Shown: positions 1 to 6,107 of the stretch, piece by piece | Position numbering within the stretch: position 1 is the stretch's first letter | How the letters are laid out: every line of letters begins with the position of its first letter | Origin: Pseudomonadota bacterium | GTDB lineage: Bacteria; Pseudomonadota; Alphaproteobacteria; Micropepsales; Micropepsaceae | Direction: 5' to 3' | Assembly (NCBI GenBank): GCA_025360685.1 | Contig: JANYBR010000403.1 | Location: forward strand, 1-6,737 | Length of the DNA: 6,737 nucleotides | The notes under the pieces: model-generated | The model's input: the letters and a program-made list of their open reading frames with translations, nothing else | Database searches by the model: none | Told to the model about the DNA's origin: nothing | Program-made: the position numbers and the translations under genes

Positions 1-216
1 CTCGTGGCGGCGCTGCTGGTCGGTGGCGCTTTGGGATGGGGACTGGACTGGCTCTTCGGATTTTTCGGAATCCACACGAGGCCGCTCTTCATCGTGGTGT
101 TTTTCGTGCTGGGCGCAGCGGCGGGAATCCGCAATGTGATGCGCGCGGCGAATGAACTGAACGCCGAGATCGCGGCTCACCCCGCGACATCGGTCGAGGA
201 CGACGAGGAGAATTAA
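1..216 (+). CDS. atpI: ATP synthase subunit I / assembly factor AtpI, 3' part only
   Basis: AtpI is a small inner-membrane protein encoded ahead of the F0 genes. In the family it assists assembly of the c-ring and F0 sector and is not part of the finished enzyme. The window starts inside the gene: the frame is open from base 1, and the GTG at position 4 lies within a hydrophobic segment, so it is most likely an internal Val codon. The visible 71 residues hold the end of one membrane helix (ALLVGGALGWGLDWLFGFF), a short loop with HTRP, and a second helix (LFIVVFFVLGAAAGIRNVM). An acidic tail ending DDEEN follows. The pattern G..LD...-P-helix-LGxxAGxxNVxR is typical of the family. It ends 4 nt before atpB, as expected for the first gene of an alphaproteobacterial F0 operon. 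The N-terminal part, probably 40-50 residues, is missing. Confidence 0.85.
   Translation, partial: LVAALLVGGALGWGLDWLFGFFGIHTRPLFIVVFFVLGAAAGIRNVMRAANELNAEIAAHPATSVEDDEEN
205..210 (+). promoter_or_regulatory. Shine-Dalgarno sequence supporting the GTG start of atpB
   Basis: GAGGAG lies inside the last codons of atpI. It is 10 nt from the GTG at 221 and 16 nt from the in-frame ATG at 227. The shorter spacing favours GTG, but the choice changes the product by only two residues. Confidence 0.5.
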
Positions 217-220
217 GACC

Positions 221-973
221 GTGGCCATGAATCCGATGGAGCAGTTCACCATCAAGCCGATCGTGCCTCTGCACATCGGCGGCTACGACGTCTCGTTCAC
301 AAATCAATCGCTTTTGATGGTCGTTGTCGCAGTGGCGGCTTCGCTGTTCCTGACGCTTGCGATGTCCAAACGCAGCCTGGTGCCGTCGCGCGCGCAGTCA
401 ATGGCAGAGATGTCCTACGAGTTCGTGGCCAACATGATCCAGTCGTCGACAGGCGAGGACGGACTGAAGTTCTTCCCGTTCGTCTTCACGCTGTTCGTCT
501 TCGTGCTGTTCAGCAATTTCTTCGGAATGATCCCGGGATCCTTCACCGTCACCAGCCAGATCGCGGTGACCTTCGCGCTGGCGTCTTTGGTGATCCTCAC
601 CGTTATCGTCACCGGCTTCGCCAGGCACGGCATCGGATTTCTGAAGCTTTTCGTACCCAAGGCGCCGCTGGCGCTTCTATTCCTGCTGGTCCCGATCGAG
701 ATAATTTCGTTTCTCACCCGTCCGATCAGCCTGTCGGTACGTCTGTTCGCCAACATGCTGGCCGGTCACACGATGCTCGCCGTGTTCGCGGGATTTGTGG
801 TGCTGCTTGGCGGCGCTGGCGGCGTGTTGTCCGTGCTCTCCATCGCACCCATGTTCCTGATCGTCGCGATCATGCTGCTCGAACTGCTTGTGGCATTCCT
901 GCAGGCTTATGTTTTCGCGATCCTGACCTGCATCTATCTGAACGAAGCTCTCCATCTCCACGACCATCACTGA
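221..973 (+). CDS. atpB: F0F1 ATP synthase subunit a
   Basis: Subunit a is the stationary membrane subunit that supplies the two proton half-channels next to the c-ring. The 250-residue product is a multi-spanning inner-membrane protein, with hydrophobic stretches near residues 30-49, 84-104, 114-133, 148-167 and 172-245. The signature SVRLFANMLAGH carries the essential Arg at 174 (E. coli R210). By alignment, His183 sits where E. coli has Glu219. Glu221 in LLELLVAFLQAYVF sits where E. coli has His245, and Gln228 matches Gln252. This swapped Glu/His pair is what alphaproteobacteria and mitochondria have. The C-terminus is His-rich (HLHDHH). GTG at 221 was taken as the start because of the GAGGAG 10 nt upstream; ATG at 227 is the alternative. 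It lies 4 nt after atpI and 18 nt before atpE. Confidence 0.97.
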   Translation: MAMNPMEQFTIKPIVPLHIGGYDVSFTNQSLLMVVVAVAASLFLTLAMSKRSLVPSRAQSMAEMSYEFVANMIQSSTGEDGLKFFPFVFTLFVFVLFSNFFGMIPGSFTVTSQIAVTFALASLVILTVIVTGFARHGIGFLKLFVPKAPLALLFLLVPIEIISFLTRPISLSVRLFANMLAGHTMLAVFAGFVVLLGGAGGVLSVLSIAPMFLIVAIMLLELLVAFLQAYVFAILTCIYLNEALHLHDHH

Positions 974-975
974 CC

Positions 976-982
976 GGAAGGA
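976..982 (+). promoter_or_regulatory. Shine-Dalgarno sequence of atpE
   Basis: GGAAGGA lies in the 18-nt gap between atpB and atpE, 9 nt before the ATG at 992. It is the clearest intergenic ribosome binding site of the cluster, in keeping with the c subunit being needed in many more copies than the other F0 subunits. Confidence 0.6.
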
Positions 983-991
983 ACTAAGATT

Positions 992-1216
992 ATGGAAGTC
1001 GCAGCAGCAAAAATGATCGGCGCCGGCATCGCCTGCATCGCGCTCGTCGGCGCAGGCATCGGCATCGGCAACGTGTTCGGCAGTTACCTGTCGGGCGCCT
1101 TGCGCAATCCGGGCGCCGCCGCGGGCCAGACCACAAACCTGCTTCTCGGTTTCGCGCTGTGCGAAGCCACCGGTCTGTTCGGTCTCGTCATCGCGCTCAT
1201 CATCCTGTTCACGTAA
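992..1216 (+). CDS. atpE: F0F1 ATP synthase subunit c
   Basis: Subunit c is the proteolipid that forms the rotating proton-carrying ring in the inner membrane. The 74-residue product is a two-helix hairpin. Helix 1 carries the glycine motif GAGIGIG at residues 20-26, where helices pack in the ring. The polar loop is R38-N39-P40, which contacts the F1 foot. Helix 2 carries the proton-binding carboxylate Glu58 in LCEATGLFGLVIALI, in the place of E. coli Asp61. Length and motifs are normal for an alphaproteobacterial c subunit, and there is no cleavable signal peptide. The Na+-binding set of residues is not obvious, so proton coupling is inferred. The TAA stop is followed in the same frame by two codons and then the ATG of atpF'. 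Confidence 0.97.
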   Translation: MEVAAAKMIGAGIACIALVGAGIGIGNVFGSYLSGALRNPGAAAGQTTNLLLGFALCEATGLFGLVIALIILFT

Positions 1217-1222
1217 GCCATA

Positions 1223-1759
1223 ATGGCCGCCGGCACGACAAGCTCGACGGAAGTTCCCGCCAAGGGCGCGGGTTTTCCGCCGTTCAAGACCGAGACGTTC
1301 CCGAGCCAGATCTTCTGGCTGGTGATCACGTTCGCGTTCTTGTTCGTCGTGCTGTGGCGCATCGCGGGTCCGCGCATCAAGGGCGTGCTCGTCACGCGCC
1401 GCGGCCAGATCGACGGCGATCTAGCCAAAGCGCAGAGCCATCGCGCCGACGCGGAAGGTGCCTCCGCCGCTTACCAATCCGCGCTGGCTGCCGCACGCGG
1501 CCGTGCGCAGGCGCTGGCCGAGGAAAACCGCCAGCGGATCGGGGGCGAGATCGACCGTGCCAAGGCCGATGCAGACGCCGCTGCGCAGGTCGAGATCGCC
1601 AAAGCGGAGGCGCGCATCGCTGCCTCGCGCGGTGAGGCGCGCGCTCATGTCGCAAAGGCAGCCCAGGACGCCGCCATCGCGATCGTGGCGCGACTCACCG
1701 GCGACACGGTAGCAGCCGACGAAGCGGCCAGCGCCGTACGCGCGGTCACAGGAGGCTAG
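1223..1759 (+). CDS. atpF': F0F1 ATP synthase subunit b' (second b-type stalk subunit)
   Basis: This subunit pairs with b to form the peripheral stalk that holds the F1 head still against the rotor. The 178-residue product has a polar N-terminal extension of about 28 residues containing FPPFKTETFPSQ. The extension is typical of alphaproteobacterial b' and places this copy as b' rather than b. One membrane helix follows (about 29-47, IFWLVITFAFLFVVLW). Residues 55-160 form a long Ala/Glu/Arg-rich amphipathic helix expected to be a coiled coil, and the C-terminal end is short. No good Shine-Dalgarno sequence is seen before ATG 1223, which starts only 6 nt after the atpE stop, so translation probably depends on ribosomes finishing atpE. 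The gene is also called atpG or atpX in some genomes. Confidence 0.93.
   Translation: MAAGTTSSTEVPAKGAGFPPFKTETFPSQIFWLVITFAFLFVVLWRIAGPRIKGVLVTRRGQIDGDLAKAQSHRADAEGASAAYQSALAAARGRAQALAEENRQRIGGEIDRAKADADAAAQVEIAKAEARIAASRGEARAHVAKAAQDAAIAIVARLTGDTVAADEAASAVRAVTGG
1750..1755 (+). promoter_or_regulatory. Shine-Dalgarno sequence of atpF inside atpF'
   Basis: A full AGGAGG sits in the last codons of atpF', 7 nt before the ATG of atpF at 1763. It fixes the atpF start and contrasts with the absence of such a site before atpF'. Confidence 0.7.
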
Positions 1760-1762
1760 GCC

Positions 1763-2254
1763 ATGGAACTGCTTCAGGAACCGGAATTGTGGGTTGGCGT
1801 CGGCTTCGTGATGGTCGTCGGACTGCTGCTCTATGTCGGCGTGCCCAAGCTCGTGGGCGGCATGCTCGATGCGCGCTCGGCCGCGATCAAGACCGAACTG
1901 GACGAGGCGCGCCGCCTGCGTGAAGAAGCTCAGGCACTGCTCGAGGGATTCAAGCAGAAGGCCGCCGGCGCCGAGAAGGAAGCCGAAGCCATCGTGGTCG
2001 AAGCGCGCGCCGAGGCCGAGCGCTTCGCCGCAGAATCGCGCCAGACGCTCAAGAGCCTGATCGAGCGCCGCGCGCAATCGGCGCAGGACAAGATCGCCCA
2101 GGCCGAGGCCGCTGCGCTCGCTGAAATCCGCACGCTTGCCGCGGACGCCGCCACCGCCGCCGCACAGAAGCTGATCGTGGCGCGGCTGGACGAGAAGCGC
2201 ACCGGCGCGCTGATTGCCGAAAGCATCAAGGAGCTGCCGGCAAAGTTGAACTAG
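1763..2254 (+). CDS. atpF: F0F1 ATP synthase subunit b
   Basis: This is the b subunit of the peripheral stalk, partner of the b' product just upstream. The 163-residue product begins with a short N-terminus (MELLQEPELW), then one membrane helix at about residues 10-27 (VGVGFVMVVGLLLYVGVP). LVGGMLDARSAAIKTEL follows at the membrane exit; the MLDxR.xxIxxEL pattern is characteristic of b subunits. The remainder is an Ala/Glu/Lys/Arg-rich helix, expected to be a coiled coil, ending with a segment that should bind the delta subunit and the top of F1. The start is fixed by an AGGAGG 7 nt upstream. It begins 3 nt after the atpF' stop and is the last recognisable F0 gene. The F1 genes (atpHAGDC) are not in the window and are presumably elsewhere on the chromosome. 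Confidence 0.95.
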   Translation: MELLQEPELWVGVGFVMVVGLLLYVGVPKLVGGMLDARSAAIKTELDEARRLREEAQALLEGFKQKAAGAEKEAEAIVVEARAEAERFAAESRQTLKSLIERRAQSAQDKIAQAEAAALAEIRTLAADAATAAAQKLIVARLDEKRTGALIAESIKELPAKLN

Positions 2255-2344
2255 CCGACTTATCCACAAGCCCGTCGTTCGCCCCCGCTGGCGCCCGGTC
2301 GCGCCCGCGACAGACTGCGTTGGTTCGAAGCGGGAGGAGACAGG
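2255..2344 (+). other. Gap between F0 operon and lipoprotein gene, with DnaA-box match and decamer repeat
   Basis: This is the only substantial gap on the + strand of the F0 side. It holds TTATCCACA at 2260-2268, identical to the E. coli DnaA-box consensus. Three GC-rich ten-base units follow at 2281-2310, of pattern GCSCCCG plus three bases. A Shine-Dalgarno sequence lies at its right end. I see no hairpin followed by a T-run that would end the atp transcript and no convincing -35/-10 pair. Whether the lipoprotein gene is read from the atp promoter is therefore open. Confidence 0.5.
2333..2339 (+). promoter_or_regulatory. Shine-Dalgarno sequence of the lipoprotein gene
   Basis: GGAGGAG lies 5 nt before the ATG at 2345. 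The spacing, together with the signal peptide that begins right at this ATG, decides the start of the downstream gene. Confidence 0.7.
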
Positions 2345-3916
2345 ATGAAATCCGGCTTCATCGGACGGGCGCTTGTGTTCGCAGCATCGCTGTTGAGTGT
2401 GGCTGGCTGCCAATACTCGCCAGACATTCCGACCCGCGCCGTCGACTACAACCGGTCGGTGGCACGCGCCACCAACGAAATTCTGCTTCTCAATATCATC
2501 CGGGCTTCCGACCGCGCACCGCGCTATTTCACCCGGCTCGGCACCGACAGCGCCCAGAACGGCATCGCCGGCGGCATCAGCCTTTCACTTCCGTTTCCGA
2601 ATGTTGCCAAGGGAAATGCCGGCGTGAGCGGTTCCGGCAGCAGTGCAAACACCTTCACGCTGGAGAACCTCGACGACAAAAAATATCAGGACGGCGCCAT
2701 GCAGCCGATCGTGGCATCGACGATCCAAACGCTTTGGTCGCAGGGAATCCAGAGCGACATGCTGGGTCTGCTCTTTATCGCGGCTTTCTCAATGCCAAAG
2801 TCGGAGCTGCCGATCTTGCGTCAGACGCTCGTCAAATTCTGTACCGACATGCGTCACGACCAAAAATTTTGCGGAAGCGAGGAGTCTCTGATCGCGTCCG
2901 AGCCGCTGGCCAATCCCTGGAAGGCCGGCGATTGCCTCGATGCCGAGCGTGTCCCTACCGAGCGTCGCGGCGGCGTGGACTATGCGGTCTACGTCAACGA
3001 TCCGGCGAGCGAGGACACGGCCAGTGCGTACCATCCTGAGTTGTGTTTCCAGATCGTGCTGCGCGACCTGCTCGCGCTCGGGCTGCACCTCGAAAAGCGC
3101 AAAACGGTCAGCGATGTCGACATGAGCGCGTCGCGGGCCACGCTCGACAACGCGGAATTTCGCGCCGAACTCGTCAAAGAGGGTCTCAAGATCACTCCGG
3201 ATGGCAAGGTACAGAAGGAAGGGTCGGAGATCGTGATGGCGTTCGATCCGACGGCGACCGCACTCATCCGCCGGCAGGAGAGTTTTCGCGCAGTCGTGTT
3301 GCAATGCGCCCGCTATGCAGATCATCGCATCGAGCCGGACGCAGCGAGCCATTGTTCGCCCTCGCGCAAGCCGAAAGAGAGCGCCGCGGCGTGGAAGAAA
3401 CGGATTGACGCCGCAAGCCTGGATTACGAAGAACTCGTGAACAAGGATGAGACCAAGGCACGGCCCGTTTCGCTTGCCGAGCTCAAGATCGGCGTCGACG
3501 TCCGTTCCTTCGAAAGCGTTGTCTACTATCTCAGCGAGATCGTGCGGGCGTCGCGCGGCGATACCACGCCGGCGGGATATTCCGCTCCCTACATAGTGCG
3601 TGTTCTCGGTCGCCAACCCTGGGATCCGGAACATCGCTCGGTCTACGAGGAAGCATTGTTCGACCTGCGCAAGGGATCGCCCAATCAACCCGCTGCGTTC
3701 ATTCTGCGGGATGATGACGGCGGCACCAACTGGATACCCGCATTCTGCTATTCGCCTTCGCCGGCCCGCCCAGCGGCAACCGAAGCCGCTCGTGGCTGCT
3801 CCAGCGAATATCCCGATCACGACACCATGACGGTGCTGGCGCTGGTGAACCAGATTTGGGGACTGCAGAAGGAGCCATCAACATCGCCGCAACCGATCCT
3901 AACCCTCGGGGGCTAG
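2345..3916 (+). CDS. Predicted lipoprotein of unknown function (523 aa)
   Basis: I do not recognise a named family. The N-terminus is a lipoprotein signal: MKSGFIGRAL, a hydrophobic core, then the lipobox LSVAGC with Cys22 as the lipidated residue. The +2 residue is Gln, so retention in the inner membrane by an Asp+2 signal is not indicated and an outer-membrane location is likely. The mature part begins with a conserved-looking stretch (NEILLLNIIRASDRAPRYFT, residues 44-63). A Gly/Ser-rich linker (about 89-102) and a mixed helical region follow. A second conserved-looking block is VRSFESVVYYLSEIVRASRG (386-405), and near the end comes TVLALVNQIWGLQKE (496-510). Apart from Cys22 there are eight cysteines (166, 176, 197, 234, 321, 337, 468, 485), an even number compatible with periplasmic disulfides. 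No enzyme motif is visible. It lies 90 nt after atpF and overlaps the convergent gene's stop. The presence of a gene is well supported; its function is unknown. Confidence 0.85.
   Translation: MKSGFIGRALVFAASLLSVAGCQYSPDIPTRAVDYNRSVARATNEILLLNIIRASDRAPRYFTRLGTDSAQNGIAGGISLSLPFPNVAKGNAGVSGSGSSANTFTLENLDDKKYQDGAMQPIVASTIQTLWSQGIQSDMLGLLFIAAFSMPKSELPILRQTLVKFCTDMRHDQKFCGSEESLIASEPLANPWKAGDCLDAERVPTERRGGVDYAVYVNDPASEDTASAYHPELCFQIVLRDLLALGLHLEKRKTVSDVDMSASRATLDNAEFRAELVKEGLKITPDGKVQKEGSEIVMAFDPTATALIRRQESFRAVVLQCARYADHRIEPDAASHCSPSRKPKESAAAWKKRIDAASLDYEELVNKDETKARPVSLAELKIGVDVRSFESVVYYLSEIVRASRGDTTPAGYSAPYIVRVLGRQPWDPEHRSVYEEALFDLRKGSPNQPAAFILRDDDGGTNWIPAFCYSPSPARPAATEAARGCSSEYPDHDTMTVLALVNQIWGLQKEPSTSPQPILTLGG
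3913..3916. other. Overlapping convergent stop codons (CTAG)
   Basis: The four-base palindrome CTAG contains the TAG of the lipoprotein gene (3914-3916, + strand) and the TAG of the small membrane protein (3915-3913, - strand). There is no space between the two transcription units, so any terminator for either strand must lie inside the other's coding sequence. I did not see an obvious one. Confidence 0.9.
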
Positions 3917-4287
3917 CGCGCGGCTGCGAGATACCAGACGAACAGCGCGATCATCACCAGATCCGCGAGCGCCATCGTGAACGCGCGTTCCCGACGCAGG
4001 CCGCTCATCAGGACGGACGTGGAAAAGGTGCCCTTGCCGATGATCGCCAGCACCAGCACCGGCACGCGTACCGAAGGATCGAATGCCGCATAGATGAGCG
4101 CCAGGCCCGAGGCGAAGATCATCGCGCCCCAGGTGCGTGCCATGACCTCGGAAATCGCTCCGGAGGCCTGCTCGCCAAAGACATAGCCGACAGTGAAACG
4201 CGGCGCGATCGCCATGGCCAGCATGCTGGATGTGGCCACGCCGCAGACGACGAGTATCCAACCGATATTGCGGGCGATCCAGCTCAT
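3913..4287 (-). CDS. Small four-helix membrane protein of unknown function, coupled to aspS
   Basis: The 124-residue product is strongly hydrophobic, with four likely membrane helices at about residues 8-28, 48-68, 75-94 and 103-121. Charges are few and sit at helix ends (R6, R30, R51, R74, and the cluster R98-R99-E100-R101). A short segment (FTVGYVFGEQASG, 31-43) links helices 1 and 2. R51-TWGAMIFASGLALIY resembles small membrane proteins annotated only as hypothetical, and I cannot give a function. The ATG at 4287 overlaps the TGA of aspS as ATGA, so it is very probably co-transcribed and translationally coupled with the synthetase. The only upstream purine stretch, GGAAAAGG, is very close to the ATG. 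The opposite-strand open frame here is Arg/His-rich and lacks such support, so the minus-strand reading is preferred. Confidence 0.8.
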   Translation of the reverse strand: MSWIARNIGWILVVCGVATSSMLAMAIAPRFTVGYVFGEQASGAISEVMARTWGAMIFASGLALIYAAFDPSVRVPVLVLAIIGKGTFSTSVLMSGLRRERAFTMALADLVMIALFVWYLAAAR

Positions 4288-6107
4288 GCCTTTTCCGGCA
4301 TCACCACGCGAATGTGCAGTTCGCGCAGCTGCTTCGGCATGACCTCGCCCGGCGCGTTCATCATCAGGTCCTGTACTTGCTGGTTCATCGGGAACGCGAT
4401 GATTTCGCGCAGGTTTTCTTCACCGGCGATCAGCATGACCATGCGGTCAATGCCGGGCGCAGTGCCGCCATGCGGCGGCGCGCCATAGCGGAACGCATTC
4501 AGCATGCCGGCGAATTTCACTTCCGTGTCGTTGCGGCCATGGCCGGCGATCTCGAACGCCTTCAGCATGACCTCGGGATGATGGTTGCGGATGGCGCCCG
4601 ATGACAGTTCGATACCGTTGCAAACGATGTCGTACTGAAACGCCTTGAGGCCGAGGATCGCATCCTTGTCCTCGTTTTTCAGCGCCAGGAATTTTTCGAT
4701 ATCATATTGCGGCATGGAGAACGGGTTGTGCGAGAAGTCGATCTTCTTGTCTTCTTCGTTCCACTCGTACATCGGAAAATCGACGACCCAGCAGAAGCGG
4801 AACTCCTTGTCGTTGATGAGCCCGAGTTCGCGGCCGAGACGCGTGCGTGCGAGGCCCGCGAGCGAAGCGGCGCGTTCCTTTTTGGCATCGGCGGAAAAAA
4901 ACACGGCATCGCCCGCCTTCAGACCTGACTTCGCGATCAGCGCCACCTGTGCCGCCTCGGGCACGAATTTCGCGATCGGACCCTTGCCGGTGAGCTTGCC
5001 GCCGCCCGATACGCTGCCGCTATCGGGCTCCTCGAAGACGATGTAACCAAGTCCCGGCGCACCCTCGCCCCTCGCCCATTCGTTGAGCTTGTCGAAGAAG
5101 GAGCGCGGCTGCGACGCCGCGCCGGGCGCTGGAATGGCGCGTACGGTCTTGTCCTTGAACGCCTTGAACGCGACGTCGCCGCGCGCGAATACGTCGCTGA
5201 CATCGGCGATGACGATCGGATTGCGCAAATCCGGCTTGTCGTTTCCGTATTTCAGCATCGACTCGTCATGGGCGATGCGCGGGAACGGCGCGGGCGAAAC
5301 CGCGCGCCCGTCCGCGAATTCGCTGAATACGCCATGCAGCACCGGCTCGATGGCGGCGAAGACGTCGTCCTGCGTCACGAAACTCATCTCGACATCGAGC
5401 TGGTAGAACTCGCCTGGACTGCGGTCGGCGCGCGCATCCTCGTCGCGAAAACACGGCGCGATCTGGAAATAGCGGTCGAAGCCGGCGACCATGAGGAGCT
5501 GCTTGAATTGCTGCGGCGCCTGCGGCAGGGCGTAGAACTTTCCCGGATGCAGCCGCGACGGCACCAGGAAGTCGCGCGCGCCTTCCGGCGAAGACGCGGT
5601 GAGGATCGGCGTCTGGAACTCGGTGAAGCCCTGGTCGATCATCCGCCTACGGATGGATGAGATCACCTTGGACCTCAAGGTGATGTTCTTGTGCAGCCGC
5701 TCGCGGCGCAGATCGAGGAAGCGGTATTTGAGCCGCGTTTCCTCCGGATAGTCGCTGTCGCCGAACACCGGCAGCGGCAGTTCCTGGGCCTGGCTCTGTA
5801 CGGCGACATCGGCGATGCGAATCTCGACTTCGCCGGTCGGCAGGTCCTTGTTCACCGCCTCGGCGAAACGCGCGACCACCTTGCCGGTCAAGGTCAGGAC
5901 CCATTCGGCGCGCGCCTTGTCGACCTCGGCAAACGCCTTGGCGTCCGGCTCGATCACGCATTGCGTGATGCCGTAATGATCGCGCAGGTCGATGAACAGC
6001 AGCCCGCCATGGTCGCGCCTGCGATTGACCCAGCCGGACAGCCGGACAGTCTGTCCGACATGTTCCTTGCGAAGCTGGCCGCAAGTGTGGGTGCGATAGG
6101 CGTGCAT
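4284..6107 (-). CDS. aspS: Aspartyl-tRNA synthetase (class II, bacterial type)
   Basis: The enzyme charges tRNA-Asp with aspartate in the cytoplasm. The 607-residue length is normal for bacterial AspRS. Residues 1-105 form the OB-fold anticodon-binding domain (CGQLRKEHVGQTVRLSGWV, RRRDHGGLLFIDLRD). Motif 1 covers about 147-167 and ends QTP. LPQAPQQFKQLLM (194-206) is the flexible active-site loop. Motif 2 begins FRDEDARADRSPGEFYQLD (220-238), with the ATP-binding Arg221. The bacterial insertion (GAD) domain spans roughly 290-425. Motif 3 is GAPPHGGTAPGIDRMVMLIAG (542-562) with Arg555. His33 in RRRDHGG, where E. coli has Leu, is associated with non-discriminating AspRS that also charges tRNA-Asn for later amidation by GatCAB; this role is inferred. 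The start ATG at 6107 is forced, since the next Met is at 156, and AAAGGG lies 8 nt upstream. It is divergent from rnd. Confidence 0.98.
   Translation of the reverse strand: MHAYRTHTCGQLRKEHVGQTVRLSGWVNRRRDHGGLLFIDLRDHYGITQCVIEPDAKAFAEVDKARAEWVLTLTGKVVARFAEAVNKDLPTGEVEIRIADVAVQSQAQELPLPVFGDSDYPEETRLKYRFLDLRRERLHKNITLRSKVISSIRRRMIDQGFTEFQTPILTASSPEGARDFLVPSRLHPGKFYALPQAPQQFKQLLMVAGFDRYFQIAPCFRDEDARADRSPGEFYQLDVEMSFVTQDDVFAAIEPVLHGVFSEFADGRAVSPAPFPRIAHDESMLKYGNDKPDLRNPIVIADVSDVFARGDVAFKAFKDKTVRAIPAPGAASQPRSFFDKLNEWARGEGAPGLGYIVFEEPDSGSVSGGGKLTGKGPIAKFVPEAAQVALIAKSGLKAGDAVFFSADAKKERAASLAGLARTRLGRELGLINDKEFRFCWVVDFPMYEWNEEDKKIDFSHNPFSMPQYDIEKFLALKNEDKDAILGLKAFQYDIVCNGIELSSGAIRNHHPEVMLKAFEIAGHGRNDTEVKFAGMLNAFRYGAPPHGGTAPGIDRMVMLIAGEENLREIIAFPMNQQVQDLMMNAPGEVMPKQLRELHIRVVMPEKA

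Noticed and set aside
4..6. GTG at the left edge as the true start of atpI
   Set aside because: It would begin inside a membrane helix and give a 70-residue protein lacking the first helix. The frame is open to the window edge, so the gene more likely starts outside.
2260..2344. Possible replication origin near the DnaA-box match
   Set aside because: There is one box only, no AT-rich unwinding stretch, and no origin-linked genes such as dnaA, dnaN or hemE nearby.
1421..2413. 330-codon open frame on the minus strand
   Set aside because: It lies antisense to atpF' and atpF, whose protein features are unmistakable. Its product is low-complexity and Arg/Gly/His-rich, a usual shadow in GC-rich coding DNA.
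2789..3820. 343-codon open frame on the minus strand
   Set aside because: It is antisense to the lipoprotein gene, which has a lipobox and a well-placed ribosome binding site. The minus-strand frame has no start signal or recognisable domain.
3856..4488. 210-codon open frame on the plus strand
   Set aside because: It covers the end of the lipoprotein gene, the small membrane protein and the aspS 3' end in the wrong frame or strand. The product is hydrophilic and rich in Arg, His and Asp, as expected for a shadow.
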